Origin: Rhizobiaceae bacterium
GTDB lineage: Bacteria; Pseudomonadota; Alphaproteobacteria; Rhizobiales; Rhizobiaceae
NCBI GenBank assembly: GCA_030065115.1
Contig: JASJDO010000007.1
Span: 1 to 35,251, forward strand
DNA: 35,251 bases
Direction of reading: 5' to 3'
This document shows positions 1 through 7,614 of this stretch, piece after piece (positions within the stretch are counted from its first letter, which is position 1; every line of letters starts with the position of its first letter). The notes beneath the pieces were generated by a model. The model searched no databases, was not told where the DNA came from, and saw nothing but the letters and a program-made list of their open reading frames with translations. The position numbers were made by a program, and so were the translations under genes.

Positions 1-459
1 ATAAAGAGGATGGTCTGCTTCATGTAAGAATATTAATGGTCGGAAACCGCTGTCTTGAAATTCAACTTCACAATGCATAGCCCAAGTGTCTTCAAAACCG
101 GGAATTTCATGCATCAGATAGCCAAAACAAGTCTCTATTCCAAAGGCTCCACTCTTGAAGTCCTGACGATAAGCCAGCCAATTTTTTTCAGAAACAGAAA
201 TCCAGACACCAAAAGAAAAAACCGCATTTTCACCAAGAACCGGAAAACGCATTACGCTTCTTACATAATGCTCGTTTTGCTCCCCCTTGCGCCATATCTT
301 GCAAAGATCACTGTCCTTTTTTGAGAAAAGACGCTCGAAAAAGCTGCTAGAAGGCCAATTATGAGGGCTTGAGAAACTCATATCCATTGGCAAGCCGGCT
401 TGCTCTTCTCCGCAACATTTGCAAGTCCATCGGTATTCATAAAAATCGCCCACACTCAT
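1..459 (-). CDS. DUF2199 family protein, 3' end beyond window
   Basis: This reading frame is open from an ATG at 459 to the left edge (153 codons, no stop), so the C-terminus is missing. The start reads MSVGDFYEYRWTCKCCG. The family pattern is visible: an N-terminal Cys-x-Cys-Cys-Gly motif (residues 13-17), a Leu-Pro soon after, an Asp-Leu-Cys segment, a central FGVWISVSEKNW block, and a late Asp-His-Pro-Leu close to the window edge. This is the layout of DUF2199 proteins, whose function is unknown. The Cys motif may bind metal, which is inference. The start lies 14 nt downstream of the bolA stop on the same strand, so the two are probably co-transcribed. A plus-strand frame at 55-324 is only its shadow. 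Confidence 0.8.
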   Translation of the reverse strand, partial: MSVGDFYEYRWTCKCCGEEQAGLPMDMSFSSPHNWPSSSFFERLFSKKDSDLCKIWRKGEQNEHYVRSVMRFPVLGENAVFSFGVWISVSEKNWLAYRQDFKSGAFGIETCFGYLMHEIPGFEDTWAMHCEVEFQDSGFRPLIFLHEADHPLY

Positions 460-473
460 TTAAAAGATGCACC

Positions 474-743
474 CTATTCACCCGCCGCCTTGACCTCTAT
501 CGCACAGGCGTGAAGACCCTCATCGATCTTCGGTTGGGCAATTGCATTGATCGCACGGTGACGCGCCACACGGTTCATGCCCTTGAAAGCATCAGCGACA
601 ATGCGAATGCGAAGATGGGTTTCACCCTCCCCATCATGGCCATGATGACCAGCATGCAGGTGGCTTTCGTTGACAATCTCAAGGCTTTCTGGCGCGAATG
701 CTTCTGTCAGTTTGTTTTGAAGATACTGCGCGACCGGTCCCAT
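474..743 (-). CDS. bolA: BolA family protein
   Basis: The product has 89 residues, normal for the family. BolA proteins partner monothiol glutaredoxins and take part in iron-sulfur cluster handling and stress or iron signalling in the cytoplasm. The recognisable parts are the His-rich segment after residue 27 (ESHLHAGHHGHDGEG), the ETHLRIRIV strand, and the family signature RVARHRAIN (residues 58-66). A His-rich beta1-beta2 loop fits the BolA1-type cluster ligand region, which is family knowledge. The ATG follows GAGGTGAAAAA, a good ribosome site. It is divergent from the J-domain gene and upstream of the DUF2199 gene. The bolA and J-domain gene pair beside cobST is a common Hyphomicrobiales arrangement. 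Confidence 0.93.
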   Translation of the reverse strand: MGPVAQYLQNKLTEAFAPESLEIVNESHLHAGHHGHDGEGETHLRIRIVADAFKGMNRVARHRAINAIAQPKIDEGLHACAIEVKAAGE

Positions 744-853
744 TTTTTCACCTCAAACGAAGAATTTGCGTGTCCGCATAACCGCGCTTTGTGCGGGGTA
801 AGCGGGTGAAAGTCAATCCTTGTTTATGAGCGAAAAAACTCCATAATTAGCAG

Positions 854-1483
854 ATGAATACAAACTCCAAATATTTTGATTCGATCCGCATCACCAAGGG
901 CAAGAAAAAGAAGCCCCAAGCGAGTGCGCGTCAAACCACGTCTGAAGTCTGTCAGTGGGATGGCTGTGAAAAACCAGGAACTCACAAAGCGCCACTTGGC
1001 CGTGACATGGAAGGCAAATACCTGAGTTTCTGTATTGATCATGTCCGAGAGTACAACAAAGGCTATAATTACTTCTCAGGTCTTGGTGACGATGACATCA
1101 AGAAGTTCCAGAAAGATGCACTAACGGGCCATCGTCCAACCTGGACCATGGGCGTGAACAAGGATGGGAAGAAAAACCCATATTCAGAAGGCGATCCACG
1201 CGCTGCAATTGCCGACCGTGTGATCCAACGCTCCATGCGTCGTACCGGCCAACTACACGGGTCAGGGGCTCCGGCAAGAAAGCTTAAAGCACTGGAGAAA
1301 AAAGCCTTTGACGATCTCGGTATTCCTCATTCAGCTACCCCGGATGACATCAAAAAGCACTACAAGGCGCTCGTGAAACGTCACCACCCGGACATGAATG
1401 GCGGTGATAGAAGTGCAGAAGTTCGACTGGCGCAGATTATCAAGTCATACAAAATTCTGAAACAAGGTGGATTCTGTGCTTGA
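854..1483 (+). CDS. J-domain (DnaJ-like) protein with N-terminal Cys/His motif
   Basis: The product has 209 residues. A C-terminal J-domain covers about 149-207 and carries the essential HPD tripeptide at 168-170, so it should stimulate a DnaK-type ATPase. It lacks the Gly/Phe region, zinc-finger repeats and substrate domain of true DnaJ, so it is a specialised co-chaperone. The N-terminal half has a Cys33, Cys38, His44, Cys60, His63 array that could bind zinc (inference), followed by a conserved-looking segment near residues 90-100. It lies 110 nt upstream of cobS on the same strand. An ATG at 827 opens only a seven-codon frame, so 854 is the start. Whether it serves the cobaltochelatase is unknown. 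Confidence 0.88.
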   Translation: MNTNSKYFDSIRITKGKKKKPQASARQTTSEVCQWDGCEKPGTHKAPLGRDMEGKYLSFCIDHVREYNKGYNYFSGLGDDDIKKFQKDALTGHRPTWTMGVNKDGKKNPYSEGDPRAAIADRVIQRSMRRTGQLHGSGAPARKLKALEKKAFDDLGIPHSATPDDIKKHYKALVKRHHPDMNGGDRSAEVRLAQIIKSYKILKQGGFCA

Positions 1484-1593
1484 AAAAGCACCCAAGACGC
1501 GACAAAACCTCATCTAACCACGGTTGAAAAAACCTTTTACCCCAAAAGGCAGAAAAATTATCGCCTAGACCTAACCATGAAAGGGTTCGGGAC

Positions 1594-2562
1594 ATGACAC
1601 AGGGATTGCCGGATACGGAAGTTTCCGTCCGCGAGACATTTGGAATTGACAGTGACTTGATGGTGCCAGCCTACAAGGAACGCACAGAGCATGTGCCAGA
1701 ACTGGACCCCGACTACCTTTTTGACGGCCCTACGACGCGTGCCATTCTGGCAGGTTTTGCACATAACCGCCGGGTCATGGTGTCTGGCTATCACGGTACG
1801 GGTAAGTCCACACACATTGAGCAGGTTGCTGCACGCCTTAACTGGCCATGTGTGCGGATCAACCTCGACAGCCATGTGAGCCGTCTTGACCTGATCGGCA
1901 AAGATGCCATCACCGTCAAAGATGGTCTTCAGGTGACAGAATTCCGCGATGGTATCCTTCCATGGGCATATCAAAACAATGTGGCGCTGGTGTTCGACGA
2001 ATATGACGCGGGTCGTCCTGATGTGATGTTCGTTATCCAGCGTGTATTGGAATCCTCCGGTCGCCTGACCTTGCTCGACCAAAGCCGCGTTATTACACCG
2101 CACCCGGCGTTTCGCCTGTTTGCCACTGCGAACACGGTAGGCCTCGGTGATACAACCGGACTTTATCATGGCACCCAACAGATAAACCAGGCGCAGATGG
2201 ACCGCTGGTCACTCATCACAACACTGAATTATCTGCCGCATGATCAGGAAACCGATATTATTGCTGCCAAGGTCAAATCGTTCGACACCCCTGAGGGCCG
2301 CGAAATGATTTCCAAAATGGTGCGTGTCGCGGATATGACCCGTTCGTCCTTTATCAATGGTGACATCTCCACAGTGATGAGCCCCCGGACGGTGATCAAC
2401 TGGGCCGAGAACCACGAGATTTTTGATGACCTTGCCTTCGCGTTCAAGCTCACCTTCCTCAACAAATGTGATGAGTTGGAACGTGTCACCATTGGCGAAT
2501 TTTACCAGCGTGCATTTGGCGAAGAGATATCTGACACCGTCATCAACATGGCAGTAGCCTGA
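1594..2562 (+). CDS. cobS: Cobaltochelatase subunit CobS (AAA+ ATPase)
   Basis: CobS is the ATPase subunit of the aerobic CobN-CobS-CobT cobaltochelatase, which inserts Co2+ into hydrogenobyrinic acid a,c-diamide during aerobic cobalamin synthesis. At 322 residues it has the usual length. The AAA+ signatures are clear: Walker [10 protein letters not shown] (65-73), Walker B ALVFDEYD (131-138) and a sensor-like FATANT (176-181). The N-terminal [11 protein letters not shown] and the [12 protein letters not shown] stretch are typical CobS. cobT starts 13 nt after its stop, so the two form an operon and would assemble into a two-tiered ring like Mg-chelatase. CobN is not in the window. I see no cobalamin riboswitch in the short upstream gap. 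Confidence 0.97.
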   Translation: MTQGLPDTEVSVRETFGIDSDLMVPAYKERTEHVPELDPDYLFDGPTTRAILAGFAHNRRVMVSGYHGTGKSTHIEQVAARLNWPCVRINLDSHVSRLDLIGKDAITVKDGLQVTEFRDGILPWAYQNNVALVFDEYDAGRPDVMFVIQRVLESSGRLTLLDQSRVITPHPAFRLFATANTVGLGDTTGLYHGTQQINQAQMDRWSLITTLNYLPHDQETDIIAAKVKSFDTPEGREMISKMVRVADMTRSSFINGDISTVMSPRTVINWAENHEIFDDLAFAFKLTFLNKCDELERVTIGEFYQRAFGEEISDTVINMAVA

Positions 2563-2575
2563 TCGGTAGGAAGAT

Positions 2576-4486
2576 TTGGCAGGCTCCGGCGACAACTCAA
2601 AGCGCGGCAATGCGAAAGCGCAGGACTTCGAGCCCGTAAAGCAGGCGCTCGCCAATTGCGTGCGCTCTATCGCTGGAGATCATGAGCTTGAAGTTGTGTT
2701 TTCCGGTGATAAACCGGGCATGGCCGCCAATCAGGTTCGGCTGCCGGAAATGGGACGCAAGATGTCCCGCCGCCAACTCGCTGTGACCAGGGGACTTGGC
2801 GACGCGATGGCATTGCGCAAAGCCTGCCACGACGCGAAAATTCACAACAAGCTGGCACCTGAAGGTGACAATGCGCGGGCTATTTTTGATGCTGTTGAAC
2901 AGGCGCGTGTTGAAGCTATCGGCGCGAGCCGTATGGAGGGTGTTGCCAATAATCTTCACTACATGTTGGAAGACAAGTATTCCAAGCAAAATTATACGGC
3001 TGTTCAACAACGTAGCGATGCTCCCTTGGAAGAGGCGCTGGCAATGGTCGTGCGTGAAAGGCTGACTGGCTACAAGCCGCCTTCCAGCGTAGATCAGGTT
3101 GTCGGCCTTTGGAAAGACTGGATCGAAGAACGCGCAGGTGAGAAACTGGACGCACTCGGGGACGATATCGAAAATCAGGCCGCGTTTGCTGAAGCCATTC
3201 GCGATGTGCTGGTTGCATTTGATATGGCTGATGAGCTGGGCGAGCAAGAACCTGAACAAGACGAAGATCAGGAAGACGATCAGGACCCGAACGAAGAAGA
3301 GCAGGAAGGCGAACGCGACAACGAAGAGTCGACTGGTGAAGATTCTGGCGAACCTGAAGAAAACGAATCTGAATCCCAGGAAGAGCAAGAAGGTCAAATG
3401 GAAGCCACCGAAGCAGAAGGTGGCGACGATTTTGATGAAGACGATCAGGATGAAGAAACACCTGGCGAAACCACACGTCCTGATCTTCCGTTCTCTGAAC
3501 TGCCACCGGATTTCGACTATACCGTTTTCACAACACAGTTTGATGAGGAAGTAGCTGCCGAAGACCTTTGTGATTCCGCTGAGCTTGAACGCCTGCGAGC
3601 ATTTCTCGACAAACAGTTGGCTCATTTACAGGGTGTGGTTGGTCGACTGGCGAACCGTCTGCAACGCCGCCTTATGGCGCAGCAAAATCGCGGCTGGGAT
3701 TTTGATCTTGAAGAGGGGGTGCTGGATACTGCCCGCCTCACCCGGATTATAACTGACCCAATGACGCCTCTATCGTTCAAGATGGAGCAGGATACGATAT
3801 TCCGCGATACCGTTGTAACGCTCGTCCTCGACAATTCGGGCTCCATGCGCGGTCGTCCAATCACAGTAGCAGCAACTTGCGCGGATATTTTGGCCCGCAC
3901 GCTGGAGCGGTGTGGCGTGAAGGTTGAAATTCTTGGCTTTACAACCAAAGCCTGGAAAGGCGGCCAATGCCGCGAAGAATGGTTGAAACGTGAGAAGCCT
4001 GCCAATCCAGGACGCCTGAATGACCTGCGCCATATCATCTATAAGTCAGCTGATGCACCATGGCGTCGCGCACGACCAAACCTTGGTCTGATGATGCGAG
4101 AAGGTTTGCTTAAGGAAAACATCGACGGTGAAGCGCTGTTGTGGGCTCACCAGCGTCTGATGGGTCGCTCCGAGCAACGCCGTATCCTTATGATGATCTC
4201 GGACGGCGCTCCGGTGGACGATTCAACGCTCTCTGTAAACCCGGGCAATTATCTGGAACGCCACCTGCGTCATGTGATTGAAGACATCGAAAACAATTCT
4301 CCGATTGAATTGCTTGCAATCGGCATCGGACATGATGTTACTCGCTACTATAAGCGTGCCGTGACCATCGTTGATGCGGAAGAACTCGCTGGCGCAATTA
4401 CCGAACAATTGGCCGACTTGTTCGAGGAAAATCCTGAAGTCGCAGCGCGTCCGGGTGCTCGAAAGAAAATGAAACGGGCGAGCTAA
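2576..4486 (+). CDS. cobT: Cobaltochelatase subunit CobT (VWA domain)
   Basis: CobT is the adaptor of the aerobic cobaltochelatase, forming a complex with CobS and acting on CobN. The product has 636 residues, normal for the family. It has an N-terminal domain, a very acidic Glu/Asp/Gln-rich linker (about 219-300), and a C-terminal von Willebrand A domain with the MIDAS motif Asp419-Asn-Ser-Gly-Ser423. The start is a TTG just after GGTAGGAAGA. It yields MAGSGDN, which matches the N-terminus I know for CobT, so TTG is preferred over later codons. It sits 13 nt after cobS. The strong purine bias of the linker opens long spurious frames on both strands here. Confidence 0.96.
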   Translation: MAGSGDNSKRGNAKAQDFEPVKQALANCVRSIAGDHELEVVFSGDKPGMAANQVRLPEMGRKMSRRQLAVTRGLGDAMALRKACHDAKIHNKLAPEGDNARAIFDAVEQARVEAIGASRMEGVANNLHYMLEDKYSKQNYTAVQQRSDAPLEEALAMVVRERLTGYKPPSSVDQVVGLWKDWIEERAGEKLDALGDDIENQAAFAEAIRDVLVAFDMADELGEQEPEQDEDQEDDQDPNEEEQEGERDNEESTGEDSGEPEENESESQEEQEGQMEATEAEGGDDFDEDDQDEETPGETTRPDLPFSELPPDFDYTVFTTQFDEEVAAEDLCDSAELERLRAFLDKQLAHLQGVVGRLANRLQRRLMAQQNRGWDFDLEEGVLDTARLTRIITDPMTPLSFKMEQDTIFRDTVVTLVLDNSGSMRGRPITVAATCADILARTLERCGVKVEILGFTTKAWKGGQCREEWLKREKPANPGRLNDLRHIIYKSADAPWRRARPNLGLMMREGLLKENIDGEALLWAHQRLMGRSEQRRILMMISDGAPVDDSTLSVNPGNYLERHLRHVIEDIENNSPIELLAIGIGHDVTRYYKRAVTIVDAEELAGAITEQLADLFEENPEVAARPGARKKMKRAS

Positions 4487-4501
4487 ATCAAGAGGCCTTG
4501 T

Positions 4502-5464
4502 ATGTTACGCATGTTCTCTTTTTTGCTCGGGATTTTCCTTTTATCATCCACCACCCTTGCAGATAACTTGAAAATCAAGGCAGAGCCGATCAGCGTTTTC
4601 AAACCCGGATCGACTGAAACACGTTTCGGAAAGCTCGAATTTCTTGGTGGGCTGGTGCTTACCAGCAAGCATGATGATTTTGGCGGCATTTCCGGCATTC
4701 GCTTTGTCAAAGACAATAATTTTATAGCCGTTACTGACAAGGCACGTGTCATTACCGGGCGCCTTGAACGTAAAAACGGCAAACCGCATGCGATTAAAGG
4801 TGAAGAAATTACCCGCATAAAAGCCGCGAACGGCAAGACAATAACGGGCGCTGATGACAAGGATGCTGAGTCGATTGAGCTTGCAGGAAACCAGTTTTTG
4901 GTTGGCTATGAGCGCAATGATCGTATTTTGAGACTTAACCTGCGTGGCAGGAAACTGATTGCTGACGGGTCCTACAAAATCGACTTTGAGCCCTATGATT
5001 TTCCCGACAACAAGGGGCCGGAGGCAATGGCGCTCGATCCCAATTCCGGAAAACTATTTGCCTTTGCCGAATATGCCCTGAACAGTAAAGGCAACCATCA
5101 GGGGTTCATCATTTCCGGGGGGAAGGTTGAGAAAACAATCTCAATGAAAGAGCGCAATGGCTTTTCGCTAACCGATGCGCATTTTCTCCCTAATGGGGAC
5201 CTCTTGATGCTAGAGCGCTACTACAATCCCTTTACCGGACCATTCATGCGTATGCGCAGAGTGGCAAAGGCTGATCTTTTTGCGGACACGCCTCTTGATG
5301 GCGAAATTCTGATCGACGTAGATGATGACTACGAAATCGATAACATTGAGGGATTGGCCATCTCTCAAATGGACGATGGCTCAGCCCGATTGACACTTGT
5401 TTCTGACGACAATTTTTCAAAACGTCAGAGAACAGTCCTATTGGAATTCAAACTGCTTGATTAG
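4502..5464 (+). CDS. Secreted phytase-like/esterase-like beta-propeller protein
   Basis: The product has 320 residues. The N-terminus is a signal peptide: MLRMFSFLLG, then a hydrophobic run ending near Ala20, so it is probably periplasmic. The mature part fits the 'esterase-like activity of phytase' family (PF13449), a predicted beta-propeller. Supporting segments are GGISGIRFV near 60, a DDKDAESIEL segment near 120, NKGPEAMALDPNSG near 170 and the NIEGLAIS stretch near 280. Enzymatic activity is unproven for most members. It starts 15 nt after cobT and is probably co-transcribed with it, although no link to cobalamin is known. An in-frame Met4 is an alternative start. Its stop overlaps the stop of the convergent transporter gene. 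Confidence 0.85.
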   Translation: MLRMFSFLLGIFLLSSTTLADNLKIKAEPISVFKPGSTETRFGKLEFLGGLVLTSKHDDFGGISGIRFVKDNNFIAVTDKARVITGRLERKNGKPHAIKGEEITRIKAANGKTITGADDKDAESIELAGNQFLVGYERNDRILRLNLRGRKLIADGSYKIDFEPYDFPDNKGPEAMALDPNSGKLFAFAEYALNSKGNHQGFIISGGKVEKTISMKERNGFSLTDAHFLPNGDLLMLERYYNPFTGPFMRMRRVAKADLFADTPLDGEILIDVDDDYEIDNIEGLAISQMDDGSARLTLVSDDNFSKRQRTVLLEFKLLD

Positions 5465-6075
5465 GCGGCCTTGGTTTCGGTTACTTTCAGAAATCCGCCG
5501 TATGGGATCAACGCGAAGAGACCGACACAAATTTTGACAATCATGTCGCCCACAGCCAAAGATGCCCAAAGAGGCATTTCAATGCCAAATGCACTGGCTG
5601 GGAAGCCAAGCGAATTGTCATCAAATCCGAACGCCGCATCGATACCAGCAAACGTCGGTGCAAAAGCCATGCTGAAGAAAATCACGGTATCGACGACAGA
5701 ACCAATAAAGGTTGAGATGAAAGGTGGGACCCACCAGGCGTTGTTGCGCAACTTGTCAAAAATGCTGATATCGAGGAAATGCGCAACCAGAAACGCGGTG
5801 CCGGAAGCAATCGCAATCCGCGGCGTTGCGAGCCAGATCGATAGAATAACTGCAATCACAAATCCGATAAGAACTACTTTGCGCGCTGCCGCACTGCCTA
5901 GATGTCGGTTGGTCAGATCATTGACCAAAAACGCGAACGGATACGTCAACGCTCCCCAGGTAAGAACTTCCTGAAGCCCAAAATACTGGACCTGAGTTTG
6001 AACGAGGATGTTGGCTGCCACAACAATGACAACCATCGCGATGATGTATGGAACTAAACGGGAAATGTTTTGCAT
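5461..6075 (-). CDS. VUT-family queuosine precursor transporter (YhhQ-like)
   Basis: This is a 204-residue integral membrane protein with about six hydrophobic segments. The first is MQNISRLVPYIIAMVVIVVA, and others lie near 35-50, 70-90, 95-110, 115-140 and 170-195. The FGLQEVLTWGALTYPFAFLVND stretch, with FLVND-LTNR just after, is the hallmark of the VUT/YhhQ family, which imports queuosine precursors (preQ0/preQ1 or related bases) for tRNA modification. The conserved SxVDTVIFF-like segment (GSVVDTVIFFSMAF) is also present. It lies downstream of rpmB beyond a terminator, so it may have its own leader. Its stop overlaps the convergent phytase-like gene by 4 nt. Substrate assignment is by family only. 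Confidence 0.9.
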   Translation of the reverse strand: MQNISRLVPYIIAMVVIVVAANILVQTQVQYFGLQEVLTWGALTYPFAFLVNDLTNRHLGSAAARKVVLIGFVIAVILSIWLATPRIAIASGTAFLVAHFLDISIFDKLRNNAWWVPPFISTFIGSVVDTVIFFSMAFAPTFAGIDAAFGFDDNSLGFPASAFGIEMPLWASLAVGDMIVKICVGLFALIPYGGFLKVTETKAA

Positions 6076-6112
6076 TTTTTTACCCTGGGTGATGCCACCA
6101 GCTAGAGGACAA
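6076..6112 (-). promoter_or_regulatory. Short leader with hairpin next to the transporter ribosome site
   Basis: On the minus strand the leader contains CTGGTGGCATCACCCAG, which can fold as a stem (CTGG/CCAG, extended by TG/CA across a bulged C). AGGGTAAAAAAATG follows at once, so the stem shares bases with the ribosome site of the transporter. A queuosine-precursor transporter is a plausible target for a preQ1 riboswitch. The leader has CUAGCU, CACCC and an A-rich tail, reminiscent of class I, but I cannot align a convincing consensus fold. Confidence 0.25.
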
Positions 6113-6113
6113 G

Positions 6114-6137
6114 AAAAAGGCGGGGTCTGCCCGCCTT
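6114..6137 (-). terminator. Rho-independent terminator of rpmB
   Basis: On the minus strand the sequence reads AAGGCGGG, loop CAGAC, CCCGCCTTTTT: a perfect 8-bp GC-rich stem followed by a T run. It begins 29 nt after the rpmB stop and separates rpmB from the transporter gene. Confidence 0.88.
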
Positions 6138-6165
6138 CGATATCAAATTTAGGTCTGCTTAAATG

Positions 6166-6459
6166 TTAAGCAGCAGCTTCAGCTTGTGCTTTTGCAACCT
6201 GTTTTTTGATTAGCTTGGCTTTTTGTGAAAGCTCGCTTTCCTTTGCTTTAGCAAGAAACGCGTCCAAGCCACCACGATGCTCAACAGTGCGCAATGCCTG
6301 AGTGCTGATACGGAAGCGAACACGCTGGTTCAAAGCTTCGCTCATCAAGGTTACGTCTACAAGGTTTGGTAAAAAGCGACGACGGTTCTTGTTGTTCGCA
6401 TGGCTAACATTATTGCCGCTCATCACGCCTTTACCGGTCAATTCACAACGTCTGGACAT
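6166..6459 (-). CDS. rpmB: 50S ribosomal protein L28
   Basis: Ribosomal protein L28 of the large subunit, 97 residues, the usual alphaproteobacterial length. The N-terminus [20 protein letters not shown] is diagnostic, followed by [11 protein letters not shown], and the C-terminal Lys/Ala-rich tail is typical of the group. The frame is open further upstream to 6648, but the ATG at 6459 follows CAGGATAGACCC (AGGA site) and gives the canonical N-terminus, so the longer version is rejected. A good promoter lies about 100 nt upstream and a strong terminator follows the gene, so it is probably monocistronic. Confidence 0.98.
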   Translation of the reverse strand: MSRRCELTGKGVMSGNNVSHANNKNRRRFLPNLVDVTLMSEALNQRVRFRISTQALRTVEHRGGLDAFLAKAKESELSQKAKLIKKQVAKAQAEAAA

Positions 6460-6562
6460 GGGTCTATCCTGATAAATTCTGTTTTTGTGTTTCCACGCAA
6501 TGCGAATGGATTGCTCGTTCTCCTGAGCCGAAAAATCCGCAAGCTTTCGGAAGGTTGGCAGG

Positions 6563-6591
6563 GTAATAGTGCCAACAAGCCCGCAGGTCAA
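6563..6591 (-). promoter_or_regulatory. rpmB promoter
   Basis: On the minus strand TTGACC (6591-6586) and TATTAC (6568-6563) are separated by exactly 17 nt. This is a good sigma-70-type promoter for an alphaproteobacterium. Transcription would start near 6556, leaving a leader of about 97 nt before rpmB. That leader contains a CCGAAA/TTTCGG inverted repeat around 6528-6550 of unknown role. Confidence 0.7.
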
Positions 6592-6726
6592 GCAAAACCT
6601 TGCCAATACGAGATGAAATAGCTGTGTCAAAACCGTGCCAGGCAACATGGTTTTTCCTCATTCAGGGTTTATTCAGTTAGCAAGAATTAAAAGCATTATC
6701 GAATGCGATCCAGTTGGGGGCATAAT

Positions 6727-7551
6727 ATGCCAGTAAACACACACATGAAAATTGCACTCTTTTCAGTAGGACTTGCTGTATCAAGCGCCCTGCCCACTCT
6801 TGCAGAGACAGTAGAACATCAAACGCAATTTTCGGTCAGGTTTGGCGGATTGGAAATCGGTGTTGCCAATTTCGACATAAAGTTTGATGAAAAATCATAC
6901 AAACTTGTTGGATCAGGCAAAACCACAGGATTGATCCAATGGTTCGCGCCTTCCACCGGCAGCTTCACCAGCGCTGGTCAGATGATTGAGAACCAGTTGC
7001 GTCCGGCAAAGCACAAAGTTTCAGTGAAAGAGCGGAAGAAGAAGGAACAAAGCGTTCTTCTTGCATTTGCCAATGAGAGCGTTTCAGACATCCAGATCAA
7101 GTCAAATAAACCATCAAAGAAGCGTGTTGCCCCTGCTTATGTTCCGGTAGAAGCAAAACACATGGCTAAAGTGCTTGATCCTGTAAGCACATTGATTGTC
7201 CCAATGTCAGGCCAGGATGCCCAAAGTGGCTCCAAGGTTTGCAATCAGCGTTTTCCTGTTTTTGATGGCGAAACCCGCTACGATATCCAGCTGAACTACA
7301 AAAGCACAAAGCCTATAAAAACCAATGGCTACAATGGCCATGCCTATGTTTGTCAGATGCGCTACGTGCCAGTGGCCGGGCACAAAAAAGACCATCGGTC
7401 CGTCAAAGAGATGGCTGCAAACAAGAACATGGAAATTTGGCTTGCACCAATGGCGGGAGTGAGCGTCTTCACACCAATTCAAATTCGCGTCGGCACCAAA
7501 TATGGACGGTTTACAGCCTCGCCAAAATATTTTGGTCCAAAGGCGAATTAG
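6727..7551 (+). CDS. DUF3108 domain envelope protein
   Basis: This is a DUF3108 protein of unknown function. The start chosen here (274 residues) is the ATG at 6727 because TTGGGGGC lies just upstream. An in-frame ATG at 6703 lacks a ribosome site. The N-terminus is a signal peptide, hydrophobic from the second Met to the Ala-Glu near residue 27 (TLAET), so the protein is exported. The mature part is predicted beta-rich: an early FSVRFGGLEIG segment, a TTGLIQWFAPSTGSF segment, and a C-terminal EIWLAP with PIQIRVGTKYG typical of DUF3108. It is divergent from rpmB and 63 nt upstream of the helicase gene on the same strand. Confidence 0.85.
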   Translation: MPVNTHMKIALFSVGLAVSSALPTLAETVEHQTQFSVRFGGLEIGVANFDIKFDEKSYKLVGSGKTTGLIQWFAPSTGSFTSAGQMIENQLRPAKHKVSVKERKKKEQSVLLAFANESVSDIQIKSNKPSKKRVAPAYVPVEAKHMAKVLDPVSTLIVPMSGQDAQSGSKVCNQRFPVFDGETRYDIQLNYKSTKPIKTNGYNGHAYVCQMRYVPVAGHKKDHRSVKEMAANKNMEIWLAPMAGVSVFTPIQIRVGTKYGRFTASPKYFGPKAN

Positions 7552-7614
7552 CCACTGGCAGGCATTGTCGCCAGACGATATTGTCGGGAAAACTTTTCGA
7601 CCAATATCTTTTTC

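Noticed and set aside
1533-1549. CCTTTT-ACCCC-AAAAGG inverted repeat before cobS as a terminator or B12 riboswitch
   Set aside because: No T run follows and the region is far too short for a cobalamin riboswitch; it is at most a minor hairpin.
2597-3625. Long minus-strand frame of 342 codons
   Set aside because: It is antisense to cobT. The purine-rich acidic linker of CobT removes stops on the other strand; the translation is Phe/Arg/Leu-rich and shows no family features.
5461-5464. Overlapping stops of convergent genes as a frameshift or annotation error
   Set aside because: TAG on the plus strand and TAA on the minus strand share CTAA and both frames have full-length family matches; the 4-nt overlap is genuine.
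6460-6648. N-terminal extension of L28 by 63 residues
   Set aside because: It would include the predicted rpmB promoter; the canonical L28 N-terminus and a ribosome site place the start at 6459.
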